Shown here piece after piece: positions 38,727 through 48,259 of a stretch of 64,000 nt of DNA. The notes below the pieces were generated by a model. That model saw only the letters and a list, made by a program, of their open reading frames with translations, was not told the DNA's origin and made no database searches. Both the position numbers and the translations under genes were made by a program. Every line of letters starts with the position of its first letter. Position 1 is the first letter of the stretch. This DNA is from Flavobacterium sp. (GTDB lineage Bacteria; Bacteroidota; Bacteroidia; Flavobacteriales; Flavobacteriaceae), in contig JADKBW010000002.1 of NCBI GenBank assembly GCA_016714905.1, forward strand, positions 186,001-250,000, written 5' to 3'.

Positions 38727-41024
38727 TTAAATTTTTATTTCTAAATTCTTTAACCTTTTCATTTTTTCCTGGGCATCTACAACCGCAACCGCTGCCATAT
38801 TAACCATTTCTTCTACACTAGCGCCAAGCTGAAAAATATGCACGGGTTTTCCCATTCCCATCATAATCGGACCTACAGAATCTACTTTGTACAATTCTTT
38901 AAGCAGTTTGTAGGTAATGTTTGCAGATTCAAGATTAGGAAAAATCAGCGTATTCACTTTTTTCCCAGCAACCTTCGAGAAGGGGAATTTAGCTTTCAAC
39001 ATTTCAGCATTCAACGCAAAATCAGCTTGAATTTCACCATCAACTATCAAATCTGGATAGTAATTATGTAAGTACGCCACTGCTTCTCTAACTTTTGATG
39101 CACTTTGATCAGTAGAAGATCCAAAATTCGAAAATGAAACCATTGCAATTACTGGTTCCATTCCAAAAAGTTTTACGGTTTTTGCGGTCATCAAAGCAAT
39201 TTTTGCCAAATCGTCTGATGATGGGTTCGGATTGATGGCAGTGTCGGACAGGAACATTGGACCACGGTTGGTCATCATCATATTGGTTGTCGCAATCAAC
39301 GAAATGCCTGGTGCTTTCCCTATGAGTTGCATAATAGGTTTAACCACTGTTGGATAACTCCGAGAATAACCTGTAACTAAGCAATCCGCCTCACCTTCAT
39401 TGATCATCATTGCAGCAAAATAATTTCGCTCTCTCATCCACTTTTGGGCATCTAGTAACGAAATTCCACGTCGCTGTCTTGATTTCCAATACATCTCTGC
39501 GTAATGCAACCTCCGCTTGTCTTCCTCCGCAGTTTTCGGGTCAATGATAGGAACGTCTGCATCGAATCCCAATTCCTCTTTCAATTCTAATATAAGTTCT
39601 TTATTTCCCAATAAAATTGGCAGTCCAATCCCTTCTTCTAGGACAATTTGAGCCGCTTTCAATACGTCTAAATGATCCGCTTCTGCAAACACAATTCTCT
39701 TTGGATCCGTTTTGGCTCTATTCGTTAACAGTCGAACCATTTTATTGTCTGAGCCGAGGCGCTCCAATAACTCTTCCTCATACTGCTCCCAGTCTTGAAT
39801 CGGGTTAAGTGCCACTCCTGAGTCCATCGCAGCGCGCGCAACAGCCGGCGCTACCGTTGTAATCAGACGGGGATCGAAAGGCTTCGGAATAATATACTCT
39901 CTTCCAAAGACTAACTTGGTTTCTCCGTAGGCTATATTTACTTGTTCAGGCACGCTTTCTTTCGCCAAGGCTGCTAAAGCTTTGACGGCTGCCATTTTCA
40001 TCGCCTCATTTATTTTCGTAGCTCTCACATCTAAAGCACCTCTGAAAATATATGGAAAACCCAAAACATTATTAACTTGATTAGGATGGTCTGATCGCCC
40101 AGTGGCCATTATAATATCTTTACGTGTGGCAATAGCCAAGTCATAGGAGATTTCAGGATTTGGATTTGCCATTGCAAAAACAATGGGATTATCCGACATT
40201 CCTAGCAACATCTCGGGCGTCAACAAATCGCCTGAAGACAAACCTAAAAAGAGATCAGCACCATTGAGTGCTTCTTCAAGGGAAATCGACTTGCCTTCAC
40301 GCGCATACTTTAATTGCATTGCAGATAACGAAATATCGCCGTTGGTAAGTAGCCCTTTGCTATTAAACATATAAATATTCTCTGGTTTGATGCCCAGCAA
40401 TACATACAAATCTGCGCAAGCCAATGCCGCTGAACCAGCTCCAGACACGACCATTTTTATATCAGCAGCGTTCTTTCCAGCTAATTCCAAAGCGTTAATC
40501 AAAGCAGCGGATGATATGATTGCAGTACCGTGTTGATCATCATGCATCACCGGAATATTCAACTCTTCGACCAATCGACGTTCAATTTCAAAAGACTCTG
40601 GGGCTTTTATATCTTCCAGATTTATTCCGCCGAAAGTTGGCGCAATATTTTTTACTGTTTCGATAAAGGCATCAACGTCTTTGGTTCCAATTTCAATATC
40701 AAATACATCAATATCTGCAAAGATCTTAAACAGTAATGCTTTTCCCTCCATTACTGGTTTTGAAGCCTCTGGACCAATGTCTCCTAAACCTAAAACAGCC
40801 GTTCCGTTAGTAATTACCGCAACAAGATTTCCCTTTGCAGTATATTTATAAACATTATTAACGTCTTTAGCAATTTCTAGGCAAGGTTCTGCTACACCTG
40901 GAGAGTAAGCCAATGACAAATCTCTTTGTGTTGCGTATTTCTTGGTTGGAACAACTTGGATTTTACCTGGAGTGGGTTTTGCGTGGTATAATAATGCTTC
41001 TCTTCGCTTACTATTTCTATTCAT
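38727..41024 (-). CDS. maeB: NADP-dependent malic enzyme with C-terminal phosphotransacetylase-like domain
   Basis: A 765-residue MaeB that oxidatively decarboxylates malate to pyruvate with NADP, supplying NADPH and pyruvate. The malic N-domain (residues 15-150) contains LAYSPGVAEPCLEIAKD with Tyr and the catalytic-region motif VITNGTAVLGLGDIGPEASK. The NAD(P) domain (about 160-400) has VVSGAGSAALACADLYVLLG and FAMANPNPEI. Residues 430-760 form a Pta-like domain (RIVFAEADHLDVLKAAQIVL, IFPNLESANITYKLLKEL), typical of the large bacterial form and regulatory rather than catalytic in known examples. A TACCTTTG box lies about 26 nt upstream of the ATG. The frame is intact. Confidence 0.95.
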   Translation of the reverse strand: MNRNSKRREALLYHAKPTPGKIQVVPTKKYATQRDLSLAYSPGVAEPCLEIAKDVNNVYKYTAKGNLVAVITNGTAVLGLGDIGPEASKPVMEGKALLFKIFADIDVFDIEIGTKDVDAFIETVKNIAPTFGGINLEDIKAPESFEIERRLVEELNIPVMHDDQHGTAIISSAALINALELAGKNAADIKMVVSGAGSAALACADLYVLLGIKPENIYMFNSKGLLTNGDISLSAMQLKYAREGKSISLEEALNGADLFLGLSSGDLLTPEMLLGMSDNPIVFAMANPNPEISYDLAIATRKDIIMATGRSDHPNQVNNVLGFPYIFRGALDVRATKINEAMKMAAVKALAALAKESVPEQVNIAYGETKLVFGREYIIPKPFDPRLITTVAPAVARAAMDSGVALNPIQDWEQYEEELLERLGSDNKMVRLLTNRAKTDPKRIVFAEADHLDVLKAAQIVLEEGIGLPILLGNKELILELKEELGFDADVPIIDPKTAEEDKRRLHYAEMYWKSRQRRGISLLDAQKWMRERNYFAAMMINEGEADCLVTGYSRSYPTVVKPIMQLIGKAPGISLIATTNMMMTNRGPMFLSDTAINPNPSSDDLAKIALMTAKTVKLFGMEPVIAMVSFSNFGSSTDQSASKVREAVAYLHNYYPDLIVDGEIQADFALNAEMLKAKFPFSKVAGKKVNTLIFPNLESANITYKLLKELYKVDSVGPIMMGMGKPVHIFQLGASVEEMVNMAAVAVVDAQEKMKRLKNLEIKI

Positions 41025-41049
41025 GGCATTGGTCTTTAATTCCGACTTG

Positions 41050-41057
41050 CAAAGGTA
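41050..41057 (-). promoter_or_regulatory. Bacteroidetes -7 box (TACCTTTG) for maeB
   Basis: On the minus strand TACCTTTG fits TAnnTTTG and lies 26 nt upstream of the maeB ATG (41024), in the 118-bp gap after the AsmA-like gene. Nothing else is evident in that gap. Confidence 0.55.
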
Positions 41058-41142
41058 GAAGTCTGAATGTAATACCGAAATTTTTACGCATTAATCTTTA
41101 TCAAAAAGATTACAAGATATCATGAAAAATATTTATAAATAG

Positions 41143-43938
41143 CTATTGTTTCGGTGTAACAACTTCTGGTGCACTAGGTGAAGGAGCTACAGCATTTGTT
41201 GGAGTTTCGACATATTCGGTTTCCGCTAAATCTTCTGTTTTCTTACCAAGTTTCACTTTCGGCGCCTCTTGAGTTCCAGTAACCGTTAATGGTATTCCAA
41301 TAATTCCAAGCGGCGGCAAACCAAGTCGCATTTTTATATTCAATTGACCGTCAAAACTTGTAGTTCCTTCTATTCTTGGTCGGAACCCAGCAAACTTAAA
41401 CTTAAACCGTTCAATAGTGATAATATTGTTCTTGATTGTAGTTTTGATGTCCACTTTGCTAACATCTGGATTCTTTATTGCTTCTGTGCTTGTTTTTTGA
41501 CTTACCGCACTAAACATTTTAAATCCACGCATTTTTACTTCTTTGACAGAAAGTGTTCCTCCGCCAATTAAAGAAGGGTAAATCGGTTGCATATTGCCAT
41601 CTAATTTTCCGCCCACCTTATAATCTAAAGAAACTTTTCCTTGCGCTTTTTCTGCAGCTGAAGCCATTTCACGGAACATTTTAATTTCGTCGTAGGCACG
41701 TTTGATATCAAAATCAGCCGCTTTTACTTTAAAGTCAAAAAAGGCTCGATCAGGCGTTTCGCTTCCATAAACTATGTCCATATTTACGGGACAATCAATG
41801 ATATTGAATCCTGTATTTTTGAGCAACATTTTCCCTCCCGAAATAGTCAAATCTCCTTTGGCATTGTCTAATATTAATTCTTCAAAATTTACTTTTGCAG
41901 CATTAGCAACAAATTGCAAATCAAAATTAGACGGAATCACAACCACACCCGTTTCAGTTTTTGAAGGATTTTCTTTTGAAGGATTTTCTTCTATTGGCGC
42001 AGTTGTTCCGGACATAAATTCATCCACATTTATGAAATTTGAAGTCAATGAAAACTTGCCCTTTAACACCTCTCTATCGGACAAAACAAAATTGATTACG
42101 TTTTGTAAATACCCATTCATCTTAAAATCAGACTGTCCATAGGACGCAAGGAAATCAGAAAAATTCATTTTATCTTGCTGAAAAGTAAACAATCCTTCAT
42201 TGATTACGAATGGCTTTGGAAGATATTCCGAAGTTGTTTTGATATTTTTTAACTGTAAAGTACCGCTATTGTTGAGTTTGCTATAATTTCCGTTAGTTGC
42301 ATCACTTTGTTTCCCTTTGAAGGCAACATCAGCTTTGATAAATCCCTTTATGTCAATTCCTTTTTTAGAAAACACCTTGTAGATTTTTGCAATATTAATA
42401 GTTCCTTTTGCCTTGATATCATATAAAACATCATCAAAATCAGAAAAACTTGCTTTGAGGTAGAATGGATTTCCTTCAAAAACGAATGACGCTGGATTAA
42501 TTACAAATCGTGTTTCTTTAAAAGTTCCATTACCATTAGATAGTGTTGCATTTAGATTTATATTCTGAATCGGCTTGGGATAATAAATTGTTTGAACGGT
42601 AACGCCTTTCAAATTGATAGATCCTTTTGTCTTTGGAAAAACAGACTTGGACTTGTCGTAGATTCCGTTCGAGATCACATTTGCCTTCAATAATCCTCGT
42701 AAACTCATATTCTCCAACCCCATTGCTTGATCTAATTTTTTTAAATCTAATGAAGCTTGAATATTGGCTTGAATCGACGGTTTCTCAACACCTTTCGATT
42801 TTACGATCGCTTTTATATAATCTGTCCCGACATTGAAAAACAAAGAATCCAACGTCACTTCTACATTTTTGGGATTTAAGCCTGGCACTTTTGTGTCAAA
42901 ATTCAAAAAGATATTTGAGACAGGAAACGGCGCGTTTTTGTATTCTATTTTGCCTTCACGAATATTCATATTAAAAGCCAAATCTGGGCTTTTGCGTTCC
43001 GAAGCGATATATTGTCCTTTGAGTGAAAGCCCTAAATCAGTACTGCCTTTTACTTTTGTTTTTTCCAACCATTCAACATATTGCGGCGGCAGGGCAGTGA
43101 AAAAATCATTCAGTTTACTTCCTTTTGAATCAATCTTAAAATTCATATCATAGCCATTTTTTAAGAAATTAAACTCACCCGTAAACTGAATTGGAAGTTT
43201 ATTGATCTTTAAATTATTCTGTTTAAAAACGAATGCAAAAGAATTTGTATTAATTCTGGTTATCAAGTCGGCTTTTATTTTCTTATTCTTGAGATAGGTC
43301 TCTTTATCATAGGTTAGATTCAACGAATCTATCTCTGCTTCAGTATAAATATCGAAAACCGCTTGGTCTAACGAACCATTGCCCACATAGTTAAATCCTT
43401 TTGCATCAATTAAGATTTTTGTCGATTTGTCATCGTACACCAAATGACTATTTCGTATATCTATTTTCTCAAGCTTTAGGGAAGTACTTGAGCCATCCTT
43501 TGATGGTTTCGATTCTTCTGAATTGTACACGTTATAATTTGCCTCTCCCTTTTCGTTTACTTTGACATTCATTAGCGCATTAGAAAGGAAAATCTTGTCT
43601 ATTTTAACTTGGCTGTCAAAAATTAGTGATTTGACATTAATTCCGAAAGCGATTTCATTGGCAGAAATCAGCGTTTCATTCTTAAATGGTGGCGACCCAT
43701 TCAATTTGAAGTTCTTTAAAGTCAGTGTTAACGAAGGAAAATGGTTGAAGAATGAAAGATTCGCTTCTGAAAAATTTAATTCGCCTTCTAGTTTTTCATT
43801 GGCAAATAACTTAACCTCTTGCGCAATTTTACCTGGAAACACAATTGGAAACAAAAACATTAATAATAACAATACAAAAATGGTCGCGATTGTTAATTTT
43901 AGCGCCTTAAATAATTTATTTTGCTTCTTTTCTTCCAT
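41143..43938 (-). CDS. AsmA family protein
   Basis: A 931-residue AsmA-like protein with one N-terminal transmembrane helix (residues 13-32) and a long periplasmic region. The N-terminal AsmA part is marked by NHFPSLTLTLKNFKLNGSPP. The region from about residue 600 has the AsmA-2/C-terminal repeat of amphipathic strands, with LSIKEVKMRGFKMFSAVSQ-like and RIEGTTSFDGQLNIKMRLGL segments; it ends in a Pro/Val-rich tail. Such proteins resemble VPS13/TamB-type lipid-transfer bridges and are linked to outer-membrane lipid homeostasis; that role is inferred from the family. A TAAATTTG box is 5 nt before the ATG, suggesting a nearly leaderless message. It is not obviously part of the neighbouring sus operon. 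Confidence 0.85.
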   Translation of the reverse strand: MEEKKQNKLFKALKLTIATIFVLLLLMFLFPIVFPGKIAQEVKLFANEKLEGELNFSEANLSFFNHFPSLTLTLKNFKLNGSPPFKNETLISANEIAFGINVKSLIFDSQVKIDKIFLSNALMNVKVNEKGEANYNVYNSEESKPSKDGSSTSLKLEKIDIRNSHLVYDDKSTKILIDAKGFNYVGNGSLDQAVFDIYTEAEIDSLNLTYDKETYLKNKKIKADLITRINTNSFAFVFKQNNLKINKLPIQFTGEFNFLKNGYDMNFKIDSKGSKLNDFFTALPPQYVEWLEKTKVKGSTDLGLSLKGQYIASERKSPDLAFNMNIREGKIEYKNAPFPVSNIFLNFDTKVPGLNPKNVEVTLDSLFFNVGTDYIKAIVKSKGVEKPSIQANIQASLDLKKLDQAMGLENMSLRGLLKANVISNGIYDKSKSVFPKTKGSINLKGVTVQTIYYPKPIQNINLNATLSNGNGTFKETRFVINPASFVFEGNPFYLKASFSDFDDVLYDIKAKGTINIAKIYKVFSKKGIDIKGFIKADVAFKGKQSDATNGNYSKLNNSGTLQLKNIKTTSEYLPKPFVINEGLFTFQQDKMNFSDFLASYGQSDFKMNGYLQNVINFVLSDREVLKGKFSLTSNFINVDEFMSGTTAPIEENPSKENPSKTETGVVVIPSNFDLQFVANAAKVNFEELILDNAKGDLTISGGKMLLKNTGFNIIDCPVNMDIVYGSETPDRAFFDFKVKAADFDIKRAYDEIKMFREMASAAEKAQGKVSLDYKVGGKLDGNMQPIYPSLIGGGTLSVKEVKMRGFKMFSAVSQKTSTEAIKNPDVSKVDIKTTIKNNIITIERFKFKFAGFRPRIEGTTSFDGQLNIKMRLGLPPLGIIGIPLTVTGTQEAPKVKLGKKTEDLAETEYVETPTNAVAPSPSAPEVVTPKQ

Positions 43939-43942
43939 ATTG

Positions 43943-43950
43943 CAAATTTA
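43943..43950 (-). promoter_or_regulatory. -7 box (TAAATTTG) directly upstream of the AsmA gene
   Basis: On the minus strand TAAATTTG fits TAnnTTTG and lies only 4 nt before the ATG at 43938, so a leaderless transcript is possible. A 12-bp word TACTTTACTTCG (plus strand, 43957-43968) lies just beyond; it is also found upstream of susC and the sugar transporter. Confidence 0.4.
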
Positions 43951-44000
43951 GAATTTTACTTTACTTCGTCTAACAAAATGACAATTAATATCTTATTCAT

Positions 44001-44029
44001 AAAAAAAGAAACCTCCCAAATGGAAGGTT
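44001..44029 (-). terminator. Rho-independent terminator ending the sus operon
   Basis: On the minus strand an 8-bp stem (plus-strand 44022-44029 GGAAGGTT with 44010-44017 AACCTCCC, one wobble, 4-nt loop) is followed by a purine pair and seven T residues. It lies about 28 bp after the stop of the GH13 gene. Confidence 0.82.
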
Positions 44030-44057
44030 CCTTAAAAAAACTAAACTAACTTAAATT

Positions 44058-46949
44058 CTATTGTTTTAACAATTTTGTTGTTTTCACTCGATTATTTTCG
44101 TCTACTATCTTAACCAAATACATCCCACTATTTAAATCTGAAATATTGTATTGGTATCCAGTTGGTTGACTAGCAAAGCTTTTTACCAATTGCCCAGAAA
44201 TAGAGAATATTTCTACTTTTGAAACCGTATTACTAATAAAGAAATAATCTGTTGAAGGATTTGGATAGATATTAGTAATGTCTGTGGTATCAAGTTCGTC
44301 AATACTTAAAGATGATGGTTTGTTACCAAAAACTCTAAATCCTCCAGGCTCAATACTGATATTCATATTGGTATCCATGACAGAGAAAGTCGAATTATCC
44401 ATCAAATTTGCCCATGTCCCTGTGAAGGGAAAACCACCTGCTACATTATAAGTATTATTACTAAAGTTGGTCAATACAAACACATAACTCAAAGAAGCGG
44501 TTTGCGAAGTACTTGTCCAAACGTCTAATCTTGGACGTCCTACTGATCCAAAGTTCCATGCAAAAGAACCATTTTCAAAAACGTCTTCTGTTTTTCTTAG
44601 ATTGATCATTCTCGACCAATTATTGTAAATAGTACTTCGATTAGTATCTGCCAACCAATTTTCCGACCATTGCGGTTGCGGTTTTGTATCTAGTTTACAA
44701 TCTGGGCTTGAATATGAAACGGTTCCATTTTCGCATGTCCACAAAGATTTTTCCCAGCCAAGAGGACCAAAGTGCCAAAGCATTTTCGGACCAGGAACCA
44801 GCAAATGAACTGCTCCCATAGCAGATGCTCTTAAATGCACCTTTGCCAAATCATTTAGCGTTTGACCAGCTTCTGTAAGCGCTTTAAAAAAAACTCTTTC
44901 TTCATCATGACTTTCAGCATATCCGATAAATCTTTCTGATGGGTCAGTTACACCCGACAAACTAGTACCATTACCCTTTAATAAATTAGCATATGGATCT
45001 GTCATCTTGCGCCATTGCATTATTCCTTTTGAATCACCTGACTTAAGATAATTTGCCCATTCTACTTCTTCATTATATGAACCTCCTGTACCCAAATGCT
45101 CAAAAATAACTAAGAAATTTGGATCTATCTCCCATTGCTTATCGGCATAGTACTTCAATTTAGCGACTCTATCCGATCGATAACCATTGGTGCACGCTTC
45201 TTGACCGCCAGATACACTAGGAGGGCATTGATTGGTAAAACCTTTGGTTAAATCCCAACGATACCCATCAATTTTATACTCATTAATCCAATGCTGTATA
45301 GTTCGAATTGAATACGTATTAGTTAAATTGTCTGGTTCACGAAAATGATTCAAATCTGAACCAACACTATAGGAGTGTTGTGCAACTTGGTTACAATAAG
45401 GATTTTCAGATGTAATTCCGTTACCCCACCCATCGTTATCAGTATCTGTCATCCACATTCTTTCAAGCGGCGATCTTCCAAAAACATGATTTAAAGCGAC
45501 GTCTAGAATAACTGCGATTCCATTTTGATGACATAAGTCAATAAATTCCTTTAATTTCGCTGGAGGGCCATATCTTTTGTCAGGCGCCATATGATATACG
45601 ATGTTGTAACCCCAACTTAAATTTCCTTCAAATTCCATCACCGGCATCAATTGAATTGCATTTATTTTGAGATTTCTGAAGTAATCAAATTTGTCAATTA
45701 GGTCTTGATAGCTTCTATTGGCGTCAAAATCACGCACCAAAACTTCATAAATCACCAAATCCTTTTTCTTTGGTTTTACAAAATTTGTAGTCGCGGCGCT
45801 CCAATTGTAGTTGTAAAAAGCATTTGGACCTGTTTGCAATACAGAAACTTCTCTTTGTTGTCCTGCAGGGTATGCTGGTAAATTAGGATAAACTCCCAAA
45901 GTAGCAATCTCTGGGTCGTCAAACGGAGACAGTACCAATGTAGAAAATGGGTCCGCCGTTTTTACAATTGCAGGAGAATTAGCTGGTCTGCTTGTTACAT
46001 CGCAAACCCAATACTGGTAATTATAGGATTGATTAGGAACCAGACCTGTCAACTCAAGCCAAAATTTCCCCGAGGTTGGGTCTTTTTTCATTGCATAAGC
46101 GCCACCAGGTTGGTAGTTGTTGAAACTTCCTGCCACATATATAAAATCCTTGAACGGTGCATTGAGCACTAAGGTAGCTTTAGTAGGATCGCCAGAGTCA
46201 TAATTCACGCCGTCCACCAAAGTACCTGAAGGCAATGCTTGAGCAATTATCCCTGGATTTACTATTACACTAAACTTTTTCACTTGTGTTGAAGCTCCTT
46301 GAGAAATCTCAAGTTCATAATTTCTATTTTCCGTAATATTGGTGTCAGTAAAAGAGTAAGAAGGAACATCAGACGCAGTATTTATACTAACGCCATTGGC
46401 TTTTAAATTGTAGTTTGCATTTCCATTTGTATTGGCGGCTTGAACTGTTCTGCTTTCTCCAGAATTAATTATCGTGCTACTATTCTCTACTGGTGTAGTC
46501 AAAGTAGTTTGAAAAAAACCAACGTCAAAAATGTAGTCGACGCAAGAAGGCGCTTTCTTCAAAGTTTGTGTTCCTGTTGCATTTCTAAAAACCATCCCCA
46601 TTTTCGTGGCATTTGCTTGTTGTGTGGCATTAATCCCAAAATAAGTACTTGGAGTAATGGTTATACTATAAACTCCAGCTCCAACATTTGCCATTTGTCC
46701 GATTGTATCATCTTGACCCCAATTACCAATTACCGAATAGCCAAAAGCATTGACTGTATCCCCAATTCCCGCGTGCATATACACTTTTGCAGGAGCGTTC
46801 CCCATCGTATTACAAGTGGTGATAGGAAAAGTTACGGTAATAGTCACCGGATCAGTGACATTGAAATTCGCAGGGGAAATTGTAACCTGAGCAAAAAGTC
46901 CAGTTGACATAAGCCCAACGATAAAACTCAATAAAATTTTCTTTTTCAT
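44058..46949 (-). CDS. Secreted GH13 alpha-amylase-family enzyme with T9SS type A sorting domain
   Basis: A 963-residue extracellular or cell-surface starch-degrading enzyme. It has a signal peptide (residues 1-20, STGLFAQ), two N-terminal beta domains (about 22-235), an E-set-like domain (about 260-350, DFIYVAGSFNNYQPGG) and a GH13 barrel from about 395. Catalytic signatures are ILDVALNHVF (region I), the nucleophile Asp566 in DGYRWDLTKG, the acid/base Glu617 in VIFEHLG, and His681-Asp682 in YAESHDE. Residues 890-963 form the Por-type T9SS signal (NIYPNPSTDYFFIS ... GMYLVKIVDENNRVKTTKLL). It is last in the susC-susD-susE unit but follows a terminator-like hairpin. Its exact specificity, alpha-amylase or pullulanase-like, is not determined. 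Confidence 0.9.
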   Translation of the reverse strand: MKKKILLSFIVGLMSTGLFAQVTISPANFNVTDPVTITVTFPITTCNTMGNAPAKVYMHAGIGDTVNAFGYSVIGNWGQDDTIGQMANVGAGVYSITITPSTYFGINATQQANATKMGMVFRNATGTQTLKKAPSCVDYIFDVGFFQTTLTTPVENSSTIINSGESRTVQAANTNGNANYNLKANGVSINTASDVPSYSFTDTNITENRNYELEISQGASTQVKKFSVIVNPGIIAQALPSGTLVDGVNYDSGDPTKATLVLNAPFKDFIYVAGSFNNYQPGGAYAMKKDPTSGKFWLELTGLVPNQSYNYQYWVCDVTSRPANSPAIVKTADPFSTLVLSPFDDPEIATLGVYPNLPAYPAGQQREVSVLQTGPNAFYNYNWSAATTNFVKPKKKDLVIYEVLVRDFDANRSYQDLIDKFDYFRNLKINAIQLMPVMEFEGNLSWGYNIVYHMAPDKRYGPPAKLKEFIDLCHQNGIAVILDVALNHVFGRSPLERMWMTDTDNDGWGNGITSENPYCNQVAQHSYSVGSDLNHFREPDNLTNTYSIRTIQHWINEYKIDGYRWDLTKGFTNQCPPSVSGGQEACTNGYRSDRVAKLKYYADKQWEIDPNFLVIFEHLGTGGSYNEEVEWANYLKSGDSKGIMQWRKMTDPYANLLKGNGTSLSGVTDPSERFIGYAESHDEERVFFKALTEAGQTLNDLAKVHLRASAMGAVHLLVPGPKMLWHFGPLGWEKSLWTCENGTVSYSSPDCKLDTKPQPQWSENWLADTNRSTIYNNWSRMINLRKTEDVFENGSFAWNFGSVGRPRLDVWTSTSQTASLSYVFVLTNFSNNTYNVAGGFPFTGTWANLMDNSTFSVMDTNMNISIEPGGFRVFGNKPSSLSIDELDTTDITNIYPNPSTDYFFISNTVSKVEIFSISGQLVKSFASQPTGYQYNISDLNSGMYLVKIVDENNRVKTTKLLKQ

Positions 46950-46960
46950 AGCTAATTTTT

Positions 46961-46988
46961 AAAAAAAGGGCTGCGAATTACAGCCCTT
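46961..46988 (-). terminator. Intra-operon terminator/attenuator between susE-like gene and GH13 gene
   Basis: On the minus strand a perfect 8-bp stem AAGGGCTG/CAGCCCTT (plus-strand 46981-46988 and 46966-46973, 7-nt loop) is followed by seven T residues. It lies about 20 bp after the SusE-like stop and 12 bp before the GH13 start. It probably lowers expression of the enzyme relative to the sus genes. Confidence 0.82.
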
Positions 46989-47008
46989 AATATGAGATAC
47001 ATGTTTAA

Positions 47009-48241
47009 TTAGTTTGGAACTTCTTCCAGTTGATAAGTATAGTTTCTAGGATTAGAAACATTCATTTCAATTTTAAATTTTTTAATTGCTCCGTTTTCAG
47101 TGCCAGGAGCCTTGATCTCACCACCGATAGCTACTGGAACAGGTACTAATATTGAACCTGTTGAATTCAAATCTCCAAGCAATGAAATTATACTAGTAAA
47201 ACTTGGAGCAGCGCCACTAGTGGGAACATAAGATGGGGAAGGAAGTGGTTCATCTACAGGTGTAACTACATCTCCTTCCCACATATTTGATTTGAATCTA
47301 AAATTCTTACCTACTATTAAATCCATGATAATAGTCCATTTTTTATTAATTACATCGTAAGTCATCGGTACCATAGAAGCGACATTAGCTCCGCCAGTTC
47401 CTCTAGTGGCAGGACCAAAAGGACCAAAAGCTCGGTATTTCTTAATCGTACAAGTTGAAGCTCCTGAACCTGCATCTATATTGGCCTTGATATAAAAATG
47501 CGCCGCCTCTGTTACTACAAAATTCTGGCTTTGGTCTGATGATAAACTAGCAACTCCTGTTGTTGAAGGTATCCCGATTCCATAAATTGTTGGGTTTGAA
47601 AAATCTCCACAACCATCTGGTCTGTACATTTTATAATTTCCTGGTTCCAAATAAAAGTAACCTTCATAATCGGTTAGGTTTGAAACTGAAGAAGACACTA
47701 ACTTTTGACTTGTATCTGGGTTATCTCCTTCTTTTACTAGTGCTAAGATTTGACTCAGTGTTGGATATCCTGTAACTGAAATTGTAACAGGGTTTGAATA
47801 TTGAAATAAGGCATTTGACGCTACACCTAATTTGGACTTAACTCTAATGTCAATATTCATTTCACTACAAGTGAAAGAGGGTAACTTATTTAGTAGACCA
47901 TTAAAATCTCCAACTTTTAATGTACATGTTCTTGCATCTGCTGTCAAATCTAGCCCAACAACCGACTCAACTGCGTCCGAATAGTCTGGATCATTATCAT
48001 GATCAGATACAATTATAGAGTACGTTGATGAAGTAGGCACACCATTATCACTCCGATCCCATTCCAATTTTATAAAAGTATCGGCACTATTTGCTTCCAA
48101 CAAAATATCTGCTGGAGTAATAGAGTTGTCCTTACGCAATTCAAAACCATTGGCACTAGCTACAAATTCTTTATCATTCGTACAAGAATTAAACAAAACT
48201 AATGACAAAAGAAATGTAACAGATCTTAAAATATTTTTCAT
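47009..48241 (-). CDS. SusE/SusF-type starch-binding outer membrane lipoprotein
   Basis: A 410-residue surface lipoprotein. The signal peptide ends in the lipobox LVLFNSCTND (Cys20). A SusE N-terminal Ig-like domain follows (about residues 25-135, ILLEANSADTFIKLEWDRSD), then starch-binding-like beta domains containing YFYLEPGNYKMYRPDG and FVVTEAAHFYIKANIDAGSG; the last has FKIEMNVSNPRNYTYQLEEV. In Bacteroides, SusE and SusF hold starch at the surface without being essential for uptake; I infer the same here. The sequence is too divergent to decide between E and F. It lies 18 bp after susD and before a terminator hairpin. Confidence 0.82.
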   Translation of the reverse strand: MKNILRSVTFLLSLVLFNSCTNDKEFVASANGFELRKDNSITPADILLEANSADTFIKLEWDRSDNGVPTSSTYSIIVSDHDNDPDYSDAVESVVGLDLTADARTCTLKVGDFNGLLNKLPSFTCSEMNIDIRVKSKLGVASNALFQYSNPVTISVTGYPTLSQILALVKEGDNPDTSQKLVSSSVSNLTDYEGYFYLEPGNYKMYRPDGCGDFSNPTIYGIGIPSTTGVASLSSDQSQNFVVTEAAHFYIKANIDAGSGASTCTIKKYRAFGPFGPATRGTGGANVASMVPMTYDVINKKWTIIMDLIVGKNFRFKSNMWEGDVVTPVDEPLPSPSYVPTSGAAPSFTSIISLLGDLNSTGSILVPVPVAIGGEIKAPGTENGAIKKFKIEMNVSNPRNYTYQLEEVPN

Positions 48242-48259
48242 TATTAAAGTTTTTTAAAA

